A DNA stretch of 64,000 nt from Dryococelus australis (GCA_029891345.1 CM057009.1:296328466-296392465), one strand, 5' to 3'. Counted from the first letter of the stretch, positions 34,761 through 47,419 are shown. Numbers and translations: made by a program. Notes: generated by a model from the letters alone, not told the origin.

Positions 34761-36386
34761 TACGTATTTGCATAAGATTCCCCATGAAAGTAGTTGTCCA
34801 GGCAATCGAAAATGTTAGAATCTGTTAATGCAATGTCCAGGGATAATAGTGGATAAGAGTGTATCTCCCAGTGAAGTTAACTGCATCATATCCCTGGCAT
34901 TACAAAGGGACAGCTGATCTGATCTGAACTTTAGGAACCAATACCTGGCAGTGTGTTCGTTCATAGCATTATCTCCAAAAGCAAACCATATTCGGTGACT
35001 TCATGCAGCTGCAAACAACCCAGAATTAGCTCCAATACCTAAATTTATCGCCACAGCTCAATCTACGACTACTGTGTGAGCAATGTATTGGTCAAGGTCA
35101 GTGGATATTCCCACCCGACTGCTTTTATGGCACATGGTGGACATAGTTCGTTATCACTCGTAATTTATCTCCATGGTATATTAAATATGGCTATAATTTT
35201 ATTGGTTACCTTTAATTTCTCCAGTTGTTTAAAAATGATATTTAAAAAAATACCTGCATGACTTGTGGGATAGTCAACTTTACTTAGATCAAAATATGCA
35301 TGAAAATCCATGTTTGATATAAAACAAAATGTACAATAAAATTATGTACTTTTGAATATCCATGCAAGTATTTTCTAAAACTAGAAAATAATCAATTATG
35401 CTTTACTGATTTACATGAATATTTGAACTACAGAAAGGACACAGATTATAGATCTAAATTCGAATTGACGAAGAGATGTAATTATATTTTAAACCATTTA
35501 CCAGTCTTCCTCGCCTGTGAATTACCACCCGACGATTTTTCTTTTCCTGAAGTAAGTGTATGCAACTAATTTGTTTTACATCAGTACTGTTTTGGTGAAG
35601 AGACAGGTAATTTCAGTCAAGAATAAAATGAACTTTACGAATTACCATTACAAAAAAAAACCTGTTCTAATTAATTTTATAAACTGGACTTTTAATTTAT
35701 TTGTTAAATTTACCTATTTCGAAACTGCATTATCAGGAGTTAATCATTTTATAAAGCCCTTCTTGTCATACAAGAAATGATTTCAGCCCATGTTTCAGCT
35801 GTTATCTTTTAAAATTGCTGTCAGTTAAAAGTAGCACGGTGAATCAATTTATCTACAATGTCTAACATGTATTTTTGTAATAGGAGTATCCTAATTCTGA
35901 AGCTTATAAATTATGTAACACAAATTACTAGATCACTATTTTATTTTAGCGTTATCAACAATACATACGCAATTGATGTTATTAGCATGTCTAAAAGTAC
36001 TATATAGATTGGAATAACTTTTTTACAGAGAATGTAGCTGAAATATTCAGGAAATATTTATGAAATATTTATTTTCTCAACGCACAAGTATTGTTTGGTG
36101 AAAATCTCACGTAATACTTATTTTATTTTGCTCATAATATATGCAAACCAGTATTCCAAACATGTAGATAAAATACTTTTCATTGTAAAATTTTTTTTTT
36201 TTTTTTTAAACTAGAATCATGGTCGGTCGGACACACACATTTTATATATAATCTCAACAATGGCATTTTACATAAGAAAGTTGAAATCCATAGTGCTCCA
36301 ATTGAAATATTACAAAATGCAATATGCTAATTACAAAAAGTAAAATGCAAATTAATTCGAAAACTGTCTTGGTTATTTGTCTTAAA
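34761..36386. other. AT-rich non-coding stretch
   Basis: No gene recognised. The first few hundred bases could be the 3' LTR of element F, but no second copy is present to test this. A T run lies at about 36189-36207. Confidence 0.5.
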
Positions 36387-37406
36387 GGTGATATTACACG
36401 ATACCATATTCCGTAAAAGCTTGTGCAAGGTCCGCCATAGCGGCCTGTATGTGGGCTGGTGTGGCTCCAATCAAGGCATTTCCCGCCTTGCACAGGCAGA
36501 TTTTGTACCAGGTTTGGCAATTGGACACGTCCTATTGTTCGTGGCAGGTTCCATACCGGCTCTCGTACCTGGCCAATCACATTGCAGTTTCAGAGCGTCG
36601 GATGCTCCCGTGGCTACTACTTGAAACGAATTTATGAAGAAACTGAAAGGACGCCTCCATCTTGATTTTACATCCGTGAGGTTGAAACTCTTTCAAATAG
36701 ATTTAAAATAGGACAACGACAAATAATATTGGTGATAACTTTTAATAACTGTTTATAACCATTCTAACGACTTAAAACATTACCTACTGCATGAAAAAAT
36801 TAATTTCAAAAATGTATGTTATCTACAGTATACAAACTCAGTGTCTGGTGTGTAAACTGGTGGTACAGTGATAAAGTTGCAGCGCCCGCGAGAAGTACGT
36901 AACATTTGGGCACGAGTTTGAAACTCCGCCGACACAATTTTTTTTTTTATCATTAAATTTTACATGCAGATAATATCCGGGTACGTACAGGAAAAAAAAA
37001 AACTATTTTGCAACTGGTCAGTAATTTTCATCAAAATTAAAAACAACACACACTTATTCTAGTGACTGCAAGTAATTTTCAAGAAAAGAATGAAACTATA
37101 TAGTAAGCATATAATTTATGTAAAAGGCGAGCAGTAATATAGCAATATTGATATGTGCTAGCTAGTATTTTTATAGGCCTATGCAAGTTGCTAACTAACA
37201 ATTCTGCGAATGGGATTCACCTATACAACAAACCACACACTGCGCATCCGCCGACTGTGCCAAATGCTAGTAAGCGAAATGCAGTCGTGTAATACGAATC
37301 TTCCATGGCAGCTCATATAGCGGCTGGTATACCGGTTCATACACCAGGGCTTATAGAAGCTTTGTACAAGAACCAAGTATGGCAGCAGGTATTGTGTAAT
37401 ATCTGC
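36387..37406. mobile_element. Candidate terminal-inverted-repeat DNA element (~1.0 kb)
   Basis: The left end at 36390 reads GATATTACACGATACC. The right end at 37388-37403, reverse-complemented, reads GATATTACACAATACC, 15 of 16 identical. Weaker inverted similarity extends inward (a ccgctat/agcggcc and ggctggtg region on both sides). A second right-end-like motif, gtcgtgtaatacg, lies at 37284, suggesting a nested or duplicated end. No transposase is visible, so it would be non-autonomous. I see no clear target-site duplication. Confidence 0.45.
36841..36935 (+). ncRNA. tRNA-derived SINE candidate
   Basis: The segment has tRNA-like features. The ends GTGTCTG and CCGACAC can pair at 6 of 7 positions. 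An A-box-like tggtacagtgat lies near 36860, and a B-box-like gagtttgaaactcc near 36914. A T run follows. The ~95-base length exceeds a normal class I tRNA, so I read it as the degenerate head of a SINE rather than a functional tRNA. It lies inside the inverted-repeat element. Confidence 0.45.
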
Positions 37407-37759
37407 TTTATGGCCATGATTACAGAAACCACGAATACAAAATACCTAAATAATCTAACTCATTTTATAAAATTCATATCTTGATGCTACTCTGTAGTTG
37501 CTGCCGTAGTATGATTGTTGCTTTTTAGTGAACCAGATAAGGAACTAAAAACCTTGAAGCAGAAACCTATTATGGATTTACAGTGATAGTTACCACTCTT
37601 CACTATCCACATTGTCCACTACATCATAATTTCAATTCCCATAGTAAGTTAAGCGCATATCTAATGTACCCTTGACATATCTTACGATATTTAGCAACAG
37701 TTTGTACAGTAGGGTGCTTGCACAACTTTGGTATCTACTTAAGATAGGTACCATAGTAA
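37407..37759. other. Non-coding spacer
   Basis: AT-rich sequence with no recognisable gene between the inverted-repeat element and the Copia fragment. Confidence 0.5.
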
Positions 37760-38600
37760 CTCCAGCACACAAATTTGGTCTTCACCCCATTACAGCATAC
37801 ATCAAAGATCAAATTAATTTTCTGCACTTTGACTAAATTTATTCAATTTCTGAACATTCTTTCCTTAACAATTGCAACTTTAAATTTATATATATGGGTA
37901 ACGACAAGGTTTTGCAGTCTAAAATACCATACAATTTTAGCGAGTTTTGCAAATACTTTTCAATAGTGATTGTACAGCCATGTGTTAAATCCTGCTTCAC
38001 ATCAATACCAAGACATTCTTTGGCACAACCCATCTATTTCATTTTGAAAGTTACAAAGCACTTCTCTTAAGTACTTCCTTTTCACAAATCCCAAAATACA
38101 ATTGTTAGTGTATGTCGTCGACATACACTAACAAAAATGTTTTGTTGTCGTCTTCCACTTAGAATGCCTATTAGCATTGTTGTCAGAACAACAAAACCCT
38201 AAGGATGATAAACACCATCAAACATACAATTCCAATATTTCAGTGCCCTTTTAAGACTATAAATCGACTTAAAACTATGAAAAATTTTACATTATTCCAC
38301 AGGAGCATACAAGTCTTGGACGTCATCATCTTGCCTTTACCACACATCTAGTCTTATATAGTCTCGCCACTTTCAGTACTTTTCTTCTTAAACACCCACT
38401 TTGATCTAACTACTGCTTTTCATTCCAGCACTTGTACAATTATCAAAGTATAGTTCTCACTTAATTGCTGAAGCTCCGACACTATTGCATCCTTCCTGTC
38501 TTGTGCATCATACATTGAGGCAAATGGAGCACAACCTCTTACCCAACACTCCTTACTACTTTACACAAAGGACTTAGGATAGAGGAAGGGTTTATTAAGC
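37760..38600 (-). mobile_element. Copia reverse-transcriptase fragment (minus strand, fossil)
   Basis: On the minus strand, about 38020-37840 reads KECLGIDVKQDLTHGCTITI followed by KYLQNSLKLYGILDCKTLSL. This is the Copia reverse transcriptase/connection region (the LGI-x-V strand and the QEKYI-like helix). Upstream on that strand, about 38380-38130, are remnants such as RRKVLKVARLYKTRCVVK and a YVDDI-like motif near 38120. There are no LTRs. It is a broken partial copy. Confidence 0.75.
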
Positions 38601-38995
38601 ATCATCGTCAAAACATAACCGCAGCGTAGGTATATTGTTAAACTGGTATGCAGAAAATTCAACACTGCATAATTTAAAACATTACCATCATACCGATTTT
38701 TCAATTTTCAGTTACTCTTTTCAGAAAAAAGTTTGCTTTTAAAATTTTTCTCTCTCCTCACCAATACTTTTTCAACTTCTAAAACCAATCTCCAATATAT
38801 ACTGGTTAATAACTACTCGTTGCATAGCTTCATACTATACCCATTTTTATAGAAATTTAAAGTTCTAAAACTCCACTCAAAATCACAATGATAGATATTT
38901 ACTTCACAGTTTTTCTTTCTAGACTTCAAGATCAATACTTCCAGTATACCTAGGTTCTCAAACATATATTTTCAATTAATAACAATTTAAAAGTA
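38601..38995. other. AT-rich non-coding spacer
   Basis: No gene or named repeat seen. It may include more decayed Copia sequence. Confidence 0.45.
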
Positions 38996-41005
38996 CAGTT
39001 TGACGCGTGTCCGATAGTTAAAGCTGGATCACGGTCGTGTGGCTTTGGTTGCACTTAGGTCGTTCTGCGTGCGGGTTCGGTTTAGACTTAATTACGACTG
39101 GATATAGCAGTCGGGCACATGGCTTTACGAGCTGGAACAACGTTCTCGATTTTACGGTTTTCTAGTCCCTTAGAGGGGTCGGGCTTGCGACTTGCTTCGG
39201 AACTAGTCATAGTCGGTGACTGGCGGGGAGGTACCAGGGGTTGGTGCCTTGTCGATTTGCAGGCGAGGGGTAGCGGAATATCTTTGATTACGTCGTTCGT
39301 CTTTAGCTCGGGTTGTAGCAAGGGCACGATGTGACAATGCAGAACTCGCCGTTCCAGTCCTCTGATGCCCTGCTCCAGAAGTTACTGTTAGAAACGCCTA
39401 GCCGGTCCTCTGTTACAGTAACCATCTTACCACTGGATGGCAGGCCGGGTGTGTGAGTAGAGGTGCTGATGGGGAAAATAGCTGGGTAAATGGCAGTCGT
39501 CGTAAGTGGTGCCAATGAACGAAGTAAGATGGCACAAAATCGTTCGGCTTGTCGGCTAGCTGTAAGCGAGGTTAGACCAGCCAGTTGTTTGGCAGCAAGG
39601 CACGCAACTCTTTGCTACACTCTCCTGGTACCGTGCTTCACCTTGAATGGCATAGAGTGGGTGTAGTTATGGAGAACTCGAAATAAGCACCATGGACACG
39701 AATATCCCTAACTTAGTGTTGCCTGGCAAAAGTCTTGCCAACGCGAGCTCTGGTGCTTCAGAAGATCCTCCACTGTTGTGGGCTGATCAGAAGCATTGGA
39801 GCCGTGTGGGTTGCCAAGACTATCACTGGGTTTGCGATCCGAACCAAGGCCAGGCTGTAGCACCTAAGCGTATGACCTCACCAGCACCCAGGTGCTCCCG
39901 TAGGGATACAACTCAGATGTACCGTCTCTCCCTGATTGAGAAGTGTTGCTAGTCGTCGTGGCTCGTCTATTCTATTCTTCCAGTGCCTGTATACTTGGTA
40001 GGAATATAATAGCTGGCCGTCTAATGGGTGTGTTTTCAACTTGGAGCTACCTGAGGGGGAGTCTCCAATTGTAGCTAATTGCAGAAATAAGAATACTTTC
40101 CTGGTGCCGGTCGGTGGTGCTCAGTTCGAGGTTCTCCCAGTAATTGGCGACAGATTACCCTACGAATGAGACTCGAGGGTAAGAGAAACAAAGCCGTGTT
40201 TATTAAGGACTTATTAAACATGATGACATGTGCTCTCCTGCCAGGCATACCGGTGGTTGGAAGTAATCCTTCGGTATCCAGGTATAGGTGACCTGGTCCT
40301 AAGCTAGGTGGGGAAGGTACGTGAAAACTGACGAAAATTACTTAAATACAAACCTAACTCTATATAGCGGATGTCTGTAGGAGACAAAAAAGAATTGTGT
40401 GTGGAATGTATTATGTTACGGAAAGCTTCTGGAGGCTATTGGCATCGCTGAAGCGTCCGGTAGCGAGGCTGCAGAAATAACGGTTCAATTGTGGCAGCCT
40501 CTTGTGGCTGCTGAAGACTTAAGTCGTTAGCGACAGCCTCAGGAAGGACTGTTAAAGAGCTCGTAGTAGTCTAGACTCCAGCACCCAGGTGCTCGGAGAA
40601 GACTGCAGGAACAACTGGTGAGGACCGCCGCACACTGCCTTATATAGCGAGGCAGCGCATTTCGTGGTGGCCGCGGGGGAGTTAGTGTGACGTCCCTCAG
40701 GTGCGAGGCCAGAGTAGCACCCTCTGGTCATCTCTTGACCTTCGCGTGTCCTCGGTGGCGCTTGTGCATGGCCCGAGGCGGCTGATGGCATGTTGGTTCT
40801 CAGCACAGGGGAGGTGGGTAGTGTGCCGCTCTTTTTCGCAATCCCTCGTATCCATGTGTCCAGCCGCCCTCCAGGATTGTGGCAGACAGTTACTGTCGTG
40901 TACGAAATGGCGCGGGGTTTAAATCTCACGAGTGTAGAAGTAGTACACTAGGGTTGCAGTGACGCGAGTCGTGATCGTTTATGTTAACTGGTATAAGCGG
41001 CATGC
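38996..41005 (-). repeat. 3' LTR of element D
   Basis: It matches 51208-53192 in the same orientation over its whole length, with about 85-90% identity by eye. Minus-strand signals are TATATAAG at about 40646-40639 and AATAAA at 40204-40199. Open frames inside it (for example 39692-39952 and 40552-40929) also occur, in altered form, in the partner LTR and are not genes. Edges were set where the similarity to the partner ends. Confidence 0.85.
40639..40646 (-). promoter_or_regulatory. TATA box in the 3' LTR of element D
   Basis: The minus strand reads CGCTATATAAGGCAGTG. The same motif is at the matching position in the other LTR (52823-52830). It is a good candidate for the core promoter of the element, with transcription running toward lower coordinates. 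Confidence 0.55.
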
Positions 41006-41015
41006 GTTTATATTC

Positions 41016-41035
41016 GCCCCCTTTTTTTTTTTTTT
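41016..41035 (-). other. Polypurine tract of element D
   Basis: On the minus strand a run of A followed by GGGGGCG lies directly upstream of the 3' LTR. This is where plus-strand DNA synthesis is primed in LTR retrotransposons. It fixes the reading direction of the element as minus. Confidence 0.6.
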
Positions 41036-43049
41036 CGTTTATATGAAGACTTATCGTGAAGGTTCGGCAGAGGAAGGTGTAGCGCCCCCCCCCCCCCCTC
41101 CTGATGTTCTAGGCAGGAGTAGCAGTGTAGAACAGAAAAAAAATTAAAGTAAGGTAGGCAGGACCCTTAGTGTCTGGCTGCTTGACCGTTGTATCTGCGC
41201 TCGTTCTGTGCTCTGGGGCGGCAGGAGATCCCCGGTTACATGGCACGCCGGCTGGTAGTTCTGTCTCTCTCTTCCCCTTGCCCTGGCGAAGCGGAGCGCT
41301 GCACGGTGCCAATGGGTGTTCCCCCCTATAGCGAGGATAAGTGTCAGGAGTGACGCGGTGTACCGGATGTCCCAACGACCTACTTCATTCATTGTTGTGG
41401 TTATTTACAAGAGAATTATACACATTAAAACCTGAAAGAGAAAACTCTAAAAACGACATGGTAAAAACGAGGGATAATATGAAAGTGTGATCAATCCTTA
41501 CTCGCGGAAGGAGGGGAAAAACGTTAACTATCCTGGAGCTCGTTGTAGAGTTATGAAATAAAAGGAAAATCTTTCGGAAACAACCTGTGGGTCTTGCAGC
41601 AAGTTGAACAGTTACGTGTGACAGGTTAAGTTCGCTATCCTCAGGGCTTCCAGCACCTGGATTATTGGGCTAGACGACACAATGCGCGTACACTTTAACA
41701 TGTATAAATTTGCGGCAATTGGCGCACGGAGGTCACGCTACATACATACATACATACATACATACATACATACAACACTTTGTTAAGTAGAATTTAATAT
41801 ACCTGGCACTGAGTATCACCGTAGCGAATATTTGGGAGCTCTGTTGCTCAGAGTTCATGTTCGACTCTTTTGTGGTGCACAGGTATTGCAAACATTCACA
41901 AACACTAGCAATGAATAAGAAAATTTAAGTGTATGGTGAAAGATACAGTCCTGTACAACAGCATTCTTCTTGGAGTTGCATCTTCACATAAACCCTTGAA
42001 AATTTATAAAATCATTTAGTGGTGTACCTACACATTAATTATAAAAAATCTAGAATTATCTAAGAGTCCTGTGAACGAAGGCTAAATCTAATGTGGTAAT
42101 TATGGAAGTCTTAGTCTTCTCCTATCACACGCACTGTGGGGAGTGTGTATACGTGATACAATTGTAGAAATTACCGGCACTGTGGTGAGCGTCTCGAAGT
42201 AATTGTACATAATTATGTGGGCTGTTGGCCACTAATTATTCGGAGCATTTATCACTGGTGGGGAGAAAAATGTATATTTGCACTGTTTAGTTTTTATCAC
42301 TGACAGCGTAATGCTGTTTTACAAGTCCTGTTCACACCTAGTCGAGTGGTGCATCTCGTCGTGGGGCCGGGTAGTTGGAGGCATCGACGGTCTCGTCGTC
42401 CAGGTCCTGTGGCGAGGCAGAGGGTCCTCGGCTGCGGGAGTTGCACCATGTGTTGGGATGTCGGAGGAATCGATGGTCTTGGTGCCTTCTATATCGGTGG
42501 CCGCTTAAGTGAGAGACAGATCGGGTCTCTCGTCCTCAACGGCCCTGGTGGGTTGCGAACTCTTGATGTGTTCGTTGTCCAGTGGTCTAGTGGTGTCGAT
42601 AGGCACTTCCCTGTTGGACCTTCGTAGAATGTGGAATGGCCTTTAACTCCGCAGCTAGAGATATACTAGGTGTGGGGGTAGATGTCCTGGGTGGTTCTAT
42701 CCTCCTCGTCGAAGGGGCTTCTGATCTTTCACTGATGCGACTAGACTGTCGGAGTGTCTGGCGGCCGTCGCGGTCTCCGCCATGACCACTTCGGAGCAGC
42801 CGGGAGCTTTGTCACGTCGTTCTGCGACTATCGCCACGTAGCTGCGCGACGTGGAGGGTAGTGTTCGTACGTCGACTGCCCCCCAGCCTATTTCCACCAT
42901 CCTGTCTCCATGGTGTCACAGCTGGGGGCTCGCTCACTGGGGGGGTAGGTAGTACTACAGGTGGCCTCACGAGTTCAGTGTCGAGTTCTCGAGCAGCCCT
43001 CCGGGGTGGTGGTTCATCCTTGCTGTCGGAGTCCCCCCTAGTATTTCCC
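41036..43049 (-). other. Long 3' tail of element D, after integrase
   Basis: About 2 kb lies between the end of integrase and the 3' LTR. Minus-strand translation gives Arg/Pro/Ser-rich stretches without a recognisable domain, signal peptide or membrane segment. It contains a C run (about 41083-41098) and a (CATA)n tract (41730-41773). Whether it held a third gene is not clear. Confidence 0.4.
41730..41773. repeat. (CATA)n microsatellite
   Basis: About eleven uninterrupted tetranucleotide units (catacatacata...) lie within the 3' tail of element D. Confidence 0.95.
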
Positions 43050-44250
43050 CTATGTCGGCCTGCTCCTCTCGTGACATGTCCCCCGGATCAGATAGGGATG
43101 TATTCTCCCCCTAGCATCTTCGACCCAGTATACATTGTCCCTCTTTCCGACAATTCGGTAAGACCCGTCCCATTTGTCCAGGAGGCCAGCACTAAACTGA
43201 TTGCTGGCCTTGCTGAGGGGATGTGTTCTGAGTAACACAGTTTCCCCGAGGCTGAACTCTCGTACCCCCATCTTGGGCTGTGGGTATTTCTTACAGATGT
43301 ACTCATCCTGGGCTTTTTGGACATCTGTCGTGCGAGCCAACGTGGCTAGTCGGATGTCCTCTGGTTGCGGCATGGTGGTGGGTTCACTGTCCCACTGCCA
43401 GTCACCTGGTAAGTGGAGGGTCTGTCCTAGGAGGGTACTTAGACTGGTGTCCATGGCCTTGTTAGTTCGATAACATAGAGCAAACAAGATGGTGGGAATG
43501 TGTTTGTCCCAGTGTCGGTGGTAGTTTCCCACACTGATACGAAGGCATTTCTTTATCTCTTGGTTCCTCCGTTCAGTGGGGTTGGCCTGGGGCTGGTAAG
43601 GTGGTGTCCACGTTTCGACTTCCCATCCGTCATGCTGACTGCCACTGACAACTCGTAACCTGAGTGCCGTTGTCAGTCAGGATCGCCTTCGGGTATCCCC
43701 AATGTGCGAAAATCTCTGCTTCCATTTTGCGCACTATGGGGGGTTGTTTCCTGGCTGGGCAGTGGGAAGGTTTCTACTCACCTGGAAAACTGATCTCTAA
43801 CGACTAGGAGGTAGCAGTTTCCCTTGGTGCTCCTTTGGTATAGTCCCATTATATAGGCGGCTGTGTGTGCCCATGCCGTCTTCGGTCTCCTTGGTCGTAC
43901 AGTAGGTAGAGGGACTAGGTAGGCCTTACCGCGGCAACATGTTACACAGTTTCCGACTTACTGTCGGACGTCGTGGCTCATTCTGTCCCAACTATAACGA
44001 ACCCCAATGTCTAGCAGTGTTTCTCGGGTCCCCGGATATCTGGCCCGAGGGTGGTCGTAGTAGTGGCGGCAAATGTCTGCTCGCAGTTGCTGCGGTACCC
44101 AGATCTTCCACCGAGAGTTTGATTGACAACTTCGAGTCCACACATCCCGGGCTTCGAATCGTTGTGGATGCTCTTGCAAGAGCCGATGTACATCAGGGTC
44201 CTCCTGCTGGCTAATCGAGACAATGTCGGGTGATTTGTAATTTAAGGATA
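43050..44250 (-). pseudogene. Integrase region of element D
   Basis: On the minus strand the zinc domain (about 44180-43930) includes HYYDHPRARYPGTRETLLDI and a following C-x2-C. The catalytic core follows (about 43900-43600). From about 43530, HWDKHIPTILFALCYRTNKA leads into the C-terminal domain, which ends near 43050 with FSLGETVLLRTHPLSKAS, LLDKWDGSYRIV and VYWVED. The order is typical of Ty3/Gypsy. Fossil. Confidence 0.8.
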
Positions 44251-44299
44251 CGAATCTGCTCGACAGGATTTCGCTCTACTTGAGGGGGGACATCTTTTC

Positions 44300-45540
44300 C
44301 CCTTCCCCTGCTTTCTCCTCCTGTGTGGGAAAGTGAGACAGGGCGTCGGGCAGGTCGTTCGCTTTACCTGGTCAGTGGTATACCTCGAAGTCAAATTCGG
44401 GGAGAAACATATCCCACCGACCAAGCTTGGCTTTACTGTTATGTGACTTATGTAGCCATTGGAGGAGTTTTGAGCCCGTTCGCAAGATTAAGTGCTGGCC
44501 TTCTAAAAGTATCGGTATTTTCGCACTGCCCACATGACTGCTAAACACTCCTGTTCATTTGTGATAACGTAGCTCTGTTTTGTTGAGGCGGGTGGAGGCA
44601 TACACTTTCATGCGGGGTTGGTTATCGCTACCTAGCTGGTAGAGGATGGCTCCCAATCCGTTTTGGCATGCATCTGTTTGTATTATTAATTGCTGATCTC
44701 CTTGAGGTTGTTGTAACTGCCGTATGTTGCCGAAGCTTGTCTTCAGGTTTTGGAAGGCTTGTTGTTGCTCCGGTCCACATCGCCAACGTGTCTCTTTCTC
44801 CAGTAGCAGATGTAAGGGTGCCACGAGTTGTGAAATGTTCGGCACGAAGTCGTGTAGCCATTTGCACAAACCCAGATACAGTCATAGCTGGTTTTTATTT
44901 ATCGGCTCGTCGGCATCTTCGATGGCTCGTATGGTATTTTGTTGTGGGAAGTTTCCCTCGGGGGACATGTCCCAGGTAATCGATGGAGGACTTGCTGAAG
45001 TAACTCTTAGATAGTTTGCAAGTCATCCCGTGTTGTTCCAAGCATTCCAGTACCTGCTGCAGATAATCGAGGTGCTGCTCCCAGCTGTTTGAGTATACGA
45101 TTACGTTGTTGAGGTATGCAAAGCAAAACTCTCAGATATACCCGGTCATTACCTCTGCGGACATTAGGCATTGGAAGGTGGCTGGGGCATTTTTTGGCCC
45201 GAATGGCATCACTCGGAACTGAAGGGTTTCACCCTTGGGTGTGGTGAATGCCGTATATTTGCGGCTATCCGGGTGTACCGTGATTTGCCAGTATCCGGAT
45301 TCCATATTCAAGGTGCTGAAGTTAGTGGCTTTGCCAACGTCCTGCAAGGTATGGGTAAGTTCGATAGCTGGGGGAGTAATCATGTTCTCATTAATGTCGT
45401 TTTAGTTAATGCAGAAGCACAGCTTTCCGTCCTCCTTGGGTACTAGGACCACGTGGGAGTTGTAGGGTAAATTCGAAGATTCTACAATCGCCTGGTCCAT
45501 TATCAGGTCAGGTTGGTGGGTAGATACCCGATACGGTCGA
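44300..45540 (-). pseudogene. Reverse transcriptase and RNase H of element D
   Basis: On the minus strand, about 45380-45130 reads FSTLNMESGYWQITVHPDSR, TAFTTPKGETLQFRVMPFG and APATFQCLM, unmistakable Ty3/Gypsy polymerase motifs. RNase H follows (about 44870-44550), with LIIQTDACQNGLGAILYQ and VYASTRLNKTELRY, then a decayed end to about 44300. Confidence 0.85.
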
Positions 45541-46110
45541 TTATAAACAGGTGTGTTAGTCGTGGTCCAGATCTCGTGTTGGAATGATCGAGTCTAATGC
45601 AACAACCCCCCCCCCCCCCCCCCACCCGGTCCGAATGCATTGGCGTGTGTTTAGTACTTGCTGTAATTGGCTAAACTGGGACTCGTCTAGCTCATGATTC
45701 ACTCTCGCAGGATCTATGGGTGAAGGTATAATGTCCTCTGGGCTGTGGTCCCAATTTACAGTTATCATCTCGTGCTCATCAATGTACTGATGCTGCCTAA
45801 CCCATGGGCATCCGAGTATAACTGCTTCTGACAGTGTGAATGAAACCATAAATTCGGATGGAGCTGCAAGTCGATGTATATTCACCTGTAACATGGTGCG
45901 ACCATCTACCTTTAGAGTTGCTTTTGGTTGAGCCATTTTAACAGGTTTTGTTTGTGGGCGCATGCTGGCTATTTGTTCTGATGTGAGTACCTCTCTCCTG
46001 ATGAAGTTTGCTGTGGCCGCGGAGTCCAGCAGCACCAAGACTGTCCATTTATTCCTACTTCGATGTGGGGAGATATGGGCAGGTTGAGTCGTCATTCAAG
46101 CCCTGGATTC
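45541..46110 (-). pseudogene. Protease region of element D
   Basis: On the minus strand, about 46040-45600, the retropepsin active-site strand (VLVLLDSAATANFIRREVL) is followed by LKVDGRTMLQVNIHRL and SEAVILGCPWVRQHQYID, the ILG turn. Upstream on this strand the sequence is interrupted by the C3 insertion. A C run lies at about 45605-45623. Confidence 0.8.
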
Positions 46111-46199
46111 TGGGCACTTGTTGTCCAGTGGTGGCGGCCCACTTCGCACCCCGATGACTGAGTCTGTCTGCAGCGAAAGTCGTTGATTTACACATTTGT

Positions 46200-46830
46200 G
46201 ATGACGTCACCACGTTGCATGCCGTAGCACTTAAATGTGAAGGTCATGCATACCGATTAATTACAGAAGAAATTAACTCCAGTAACTATAGTGTAGATAA
46301 TTTTCATGAGAAAGTTTTGGCTTGTGTTTTTACCTCAAGTGTTAAGACACAAGTGTGAGCGTGATTTAATTTATTGCTTTCAGTGCCCCGAGGAAACACT
46401 CAACGAGTTCATTGACTCGATTATGGATTATCGAAGAGCTCTAGGACTTAATTTGTTACAACGCGATATGGCGAAAATCATGTTAGAAAATGTAACTCCC
46501 CAGGTTCGAGCTGCGTGCTCATTAACTGCTGTTCCACGTGATATGGATGAATTAAGAAACTGGGCTGTAGAAATTCAAAATTGTTCAGCGGCTAAGAGAA
46601 TTTTATGTTACGGTCAGCTCTCAAACAGGGTTCGGCCTTGCCGCGGTCTATGAGTGGAGGTGCTAGTGTTCGTCCAGGTTTAACATTGAATACGGTACAA
46701 AATAATTCCCTGCCATTAAATGAAGTAGCTCATAGTGTAGCCCGTGAGCAAAATAGCAATGTACGTTGTGGAAACTGTTGCAGACGTGGGCACACTAGCC
46801 GTGAATGCACCCAACAACGTGTGCCTTGAA
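46200..46830 (+). pseudogene. Gag region of C3, with CCHC zinc knuckle
   Basis: A capsid-like helical stretch (about 46310-46600; LNEFIDSIMDYRRALGL, QVRAACSLTAVPRDMDELRN) is followed by CGNCCRRGHTSREC near 46770. The latter is a classical C-x2-C-x4-H-x4-C retroviral zinc knuckle. Unlike elements A, B and D, this family shows no PHD-like modules. Confidence 0.8.
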
Positions 46831-46939
46831 ATGAAAGGAAATACTTTTTATGCCGAAGCACGGGTAACATTCGACTTTCTTGTCCTAGGTCAGGAAACGA
46901 CTGACGGCTGGGAATGGGTGTGGTGTTTCCAGTCGCCAG

Positions 46940-47340
46940 TCATGATTGATAAAAAAAAATCCGCCTAATACATGTATGATTCAGGTTGCTTGCTGCAGTC
47001 AAATGTACCCTGCACATATTGACACGGGTGCTACACACTGCGTGGTTAGCTGGCAGTTTGTTAAAAATTTAACGGATTTGAACATCATTTCTAAGGCTAG
47101 TGTCCACCGCGTGCAGGAATTAAAGTTGTGTGTTGCGAACGGGGAAATCTTAACGGCTTCCTATGTTGTGAAACTACATATCAAAATAGGCCATTCCTCA
47201 TGGAATTTTAAATTTTGGGTGCTTCCGGTTTTAAACCACAGTGTGATTTTTAGGTCTGGAATTTCTTGGCCAGAGAAGAGCCTTAGTAGATTTTCAGGAT
47301 TTCACCTTGTCTTTCTGGTTTGCGCCCGGAATTAAAATTT
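46940..47340 (+). pseudogene. Protease region of C3
   Basis: YPAHIDTGATHCVVSWQFV carries the canonical DTGA active-site motif of retropepsins. It is followed by LCVANGEILTASYVVKLHI and a WVLP stretch before the domain end. Confidence 0.85.
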
Positions 47341-47419
47341 GTTTATATGCTGGAAATTAGTAGCATGTCAATCTTGCGAGTGTTAGTATCAAAATGTCGC
47401 CGACTATGCAGAAAAATTT

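Noticed and set aside
36189-36207. Poly-T run as a retroposon tail
   Set aside because: No element body or target duplication could be found beside it.
39692-39952. 86-codon open frame duplicated at 51841-52101
   Set aside because: The duplication is explained by the two LTRs of element D, and the frame lies antisense to the element.
41730-41773. Regular tetranucleotide array considered as a CRISPR-like or satellite array
   Set aside because: It is a plain (CATA)n microsatellite without spacers. No CRISPR arrays are expected or seen.
41829-41890. B-box-like gttcgactc, possible second tRNA or SINE
   Set aside because: No convincing A box or pairing acceptor ends were found.
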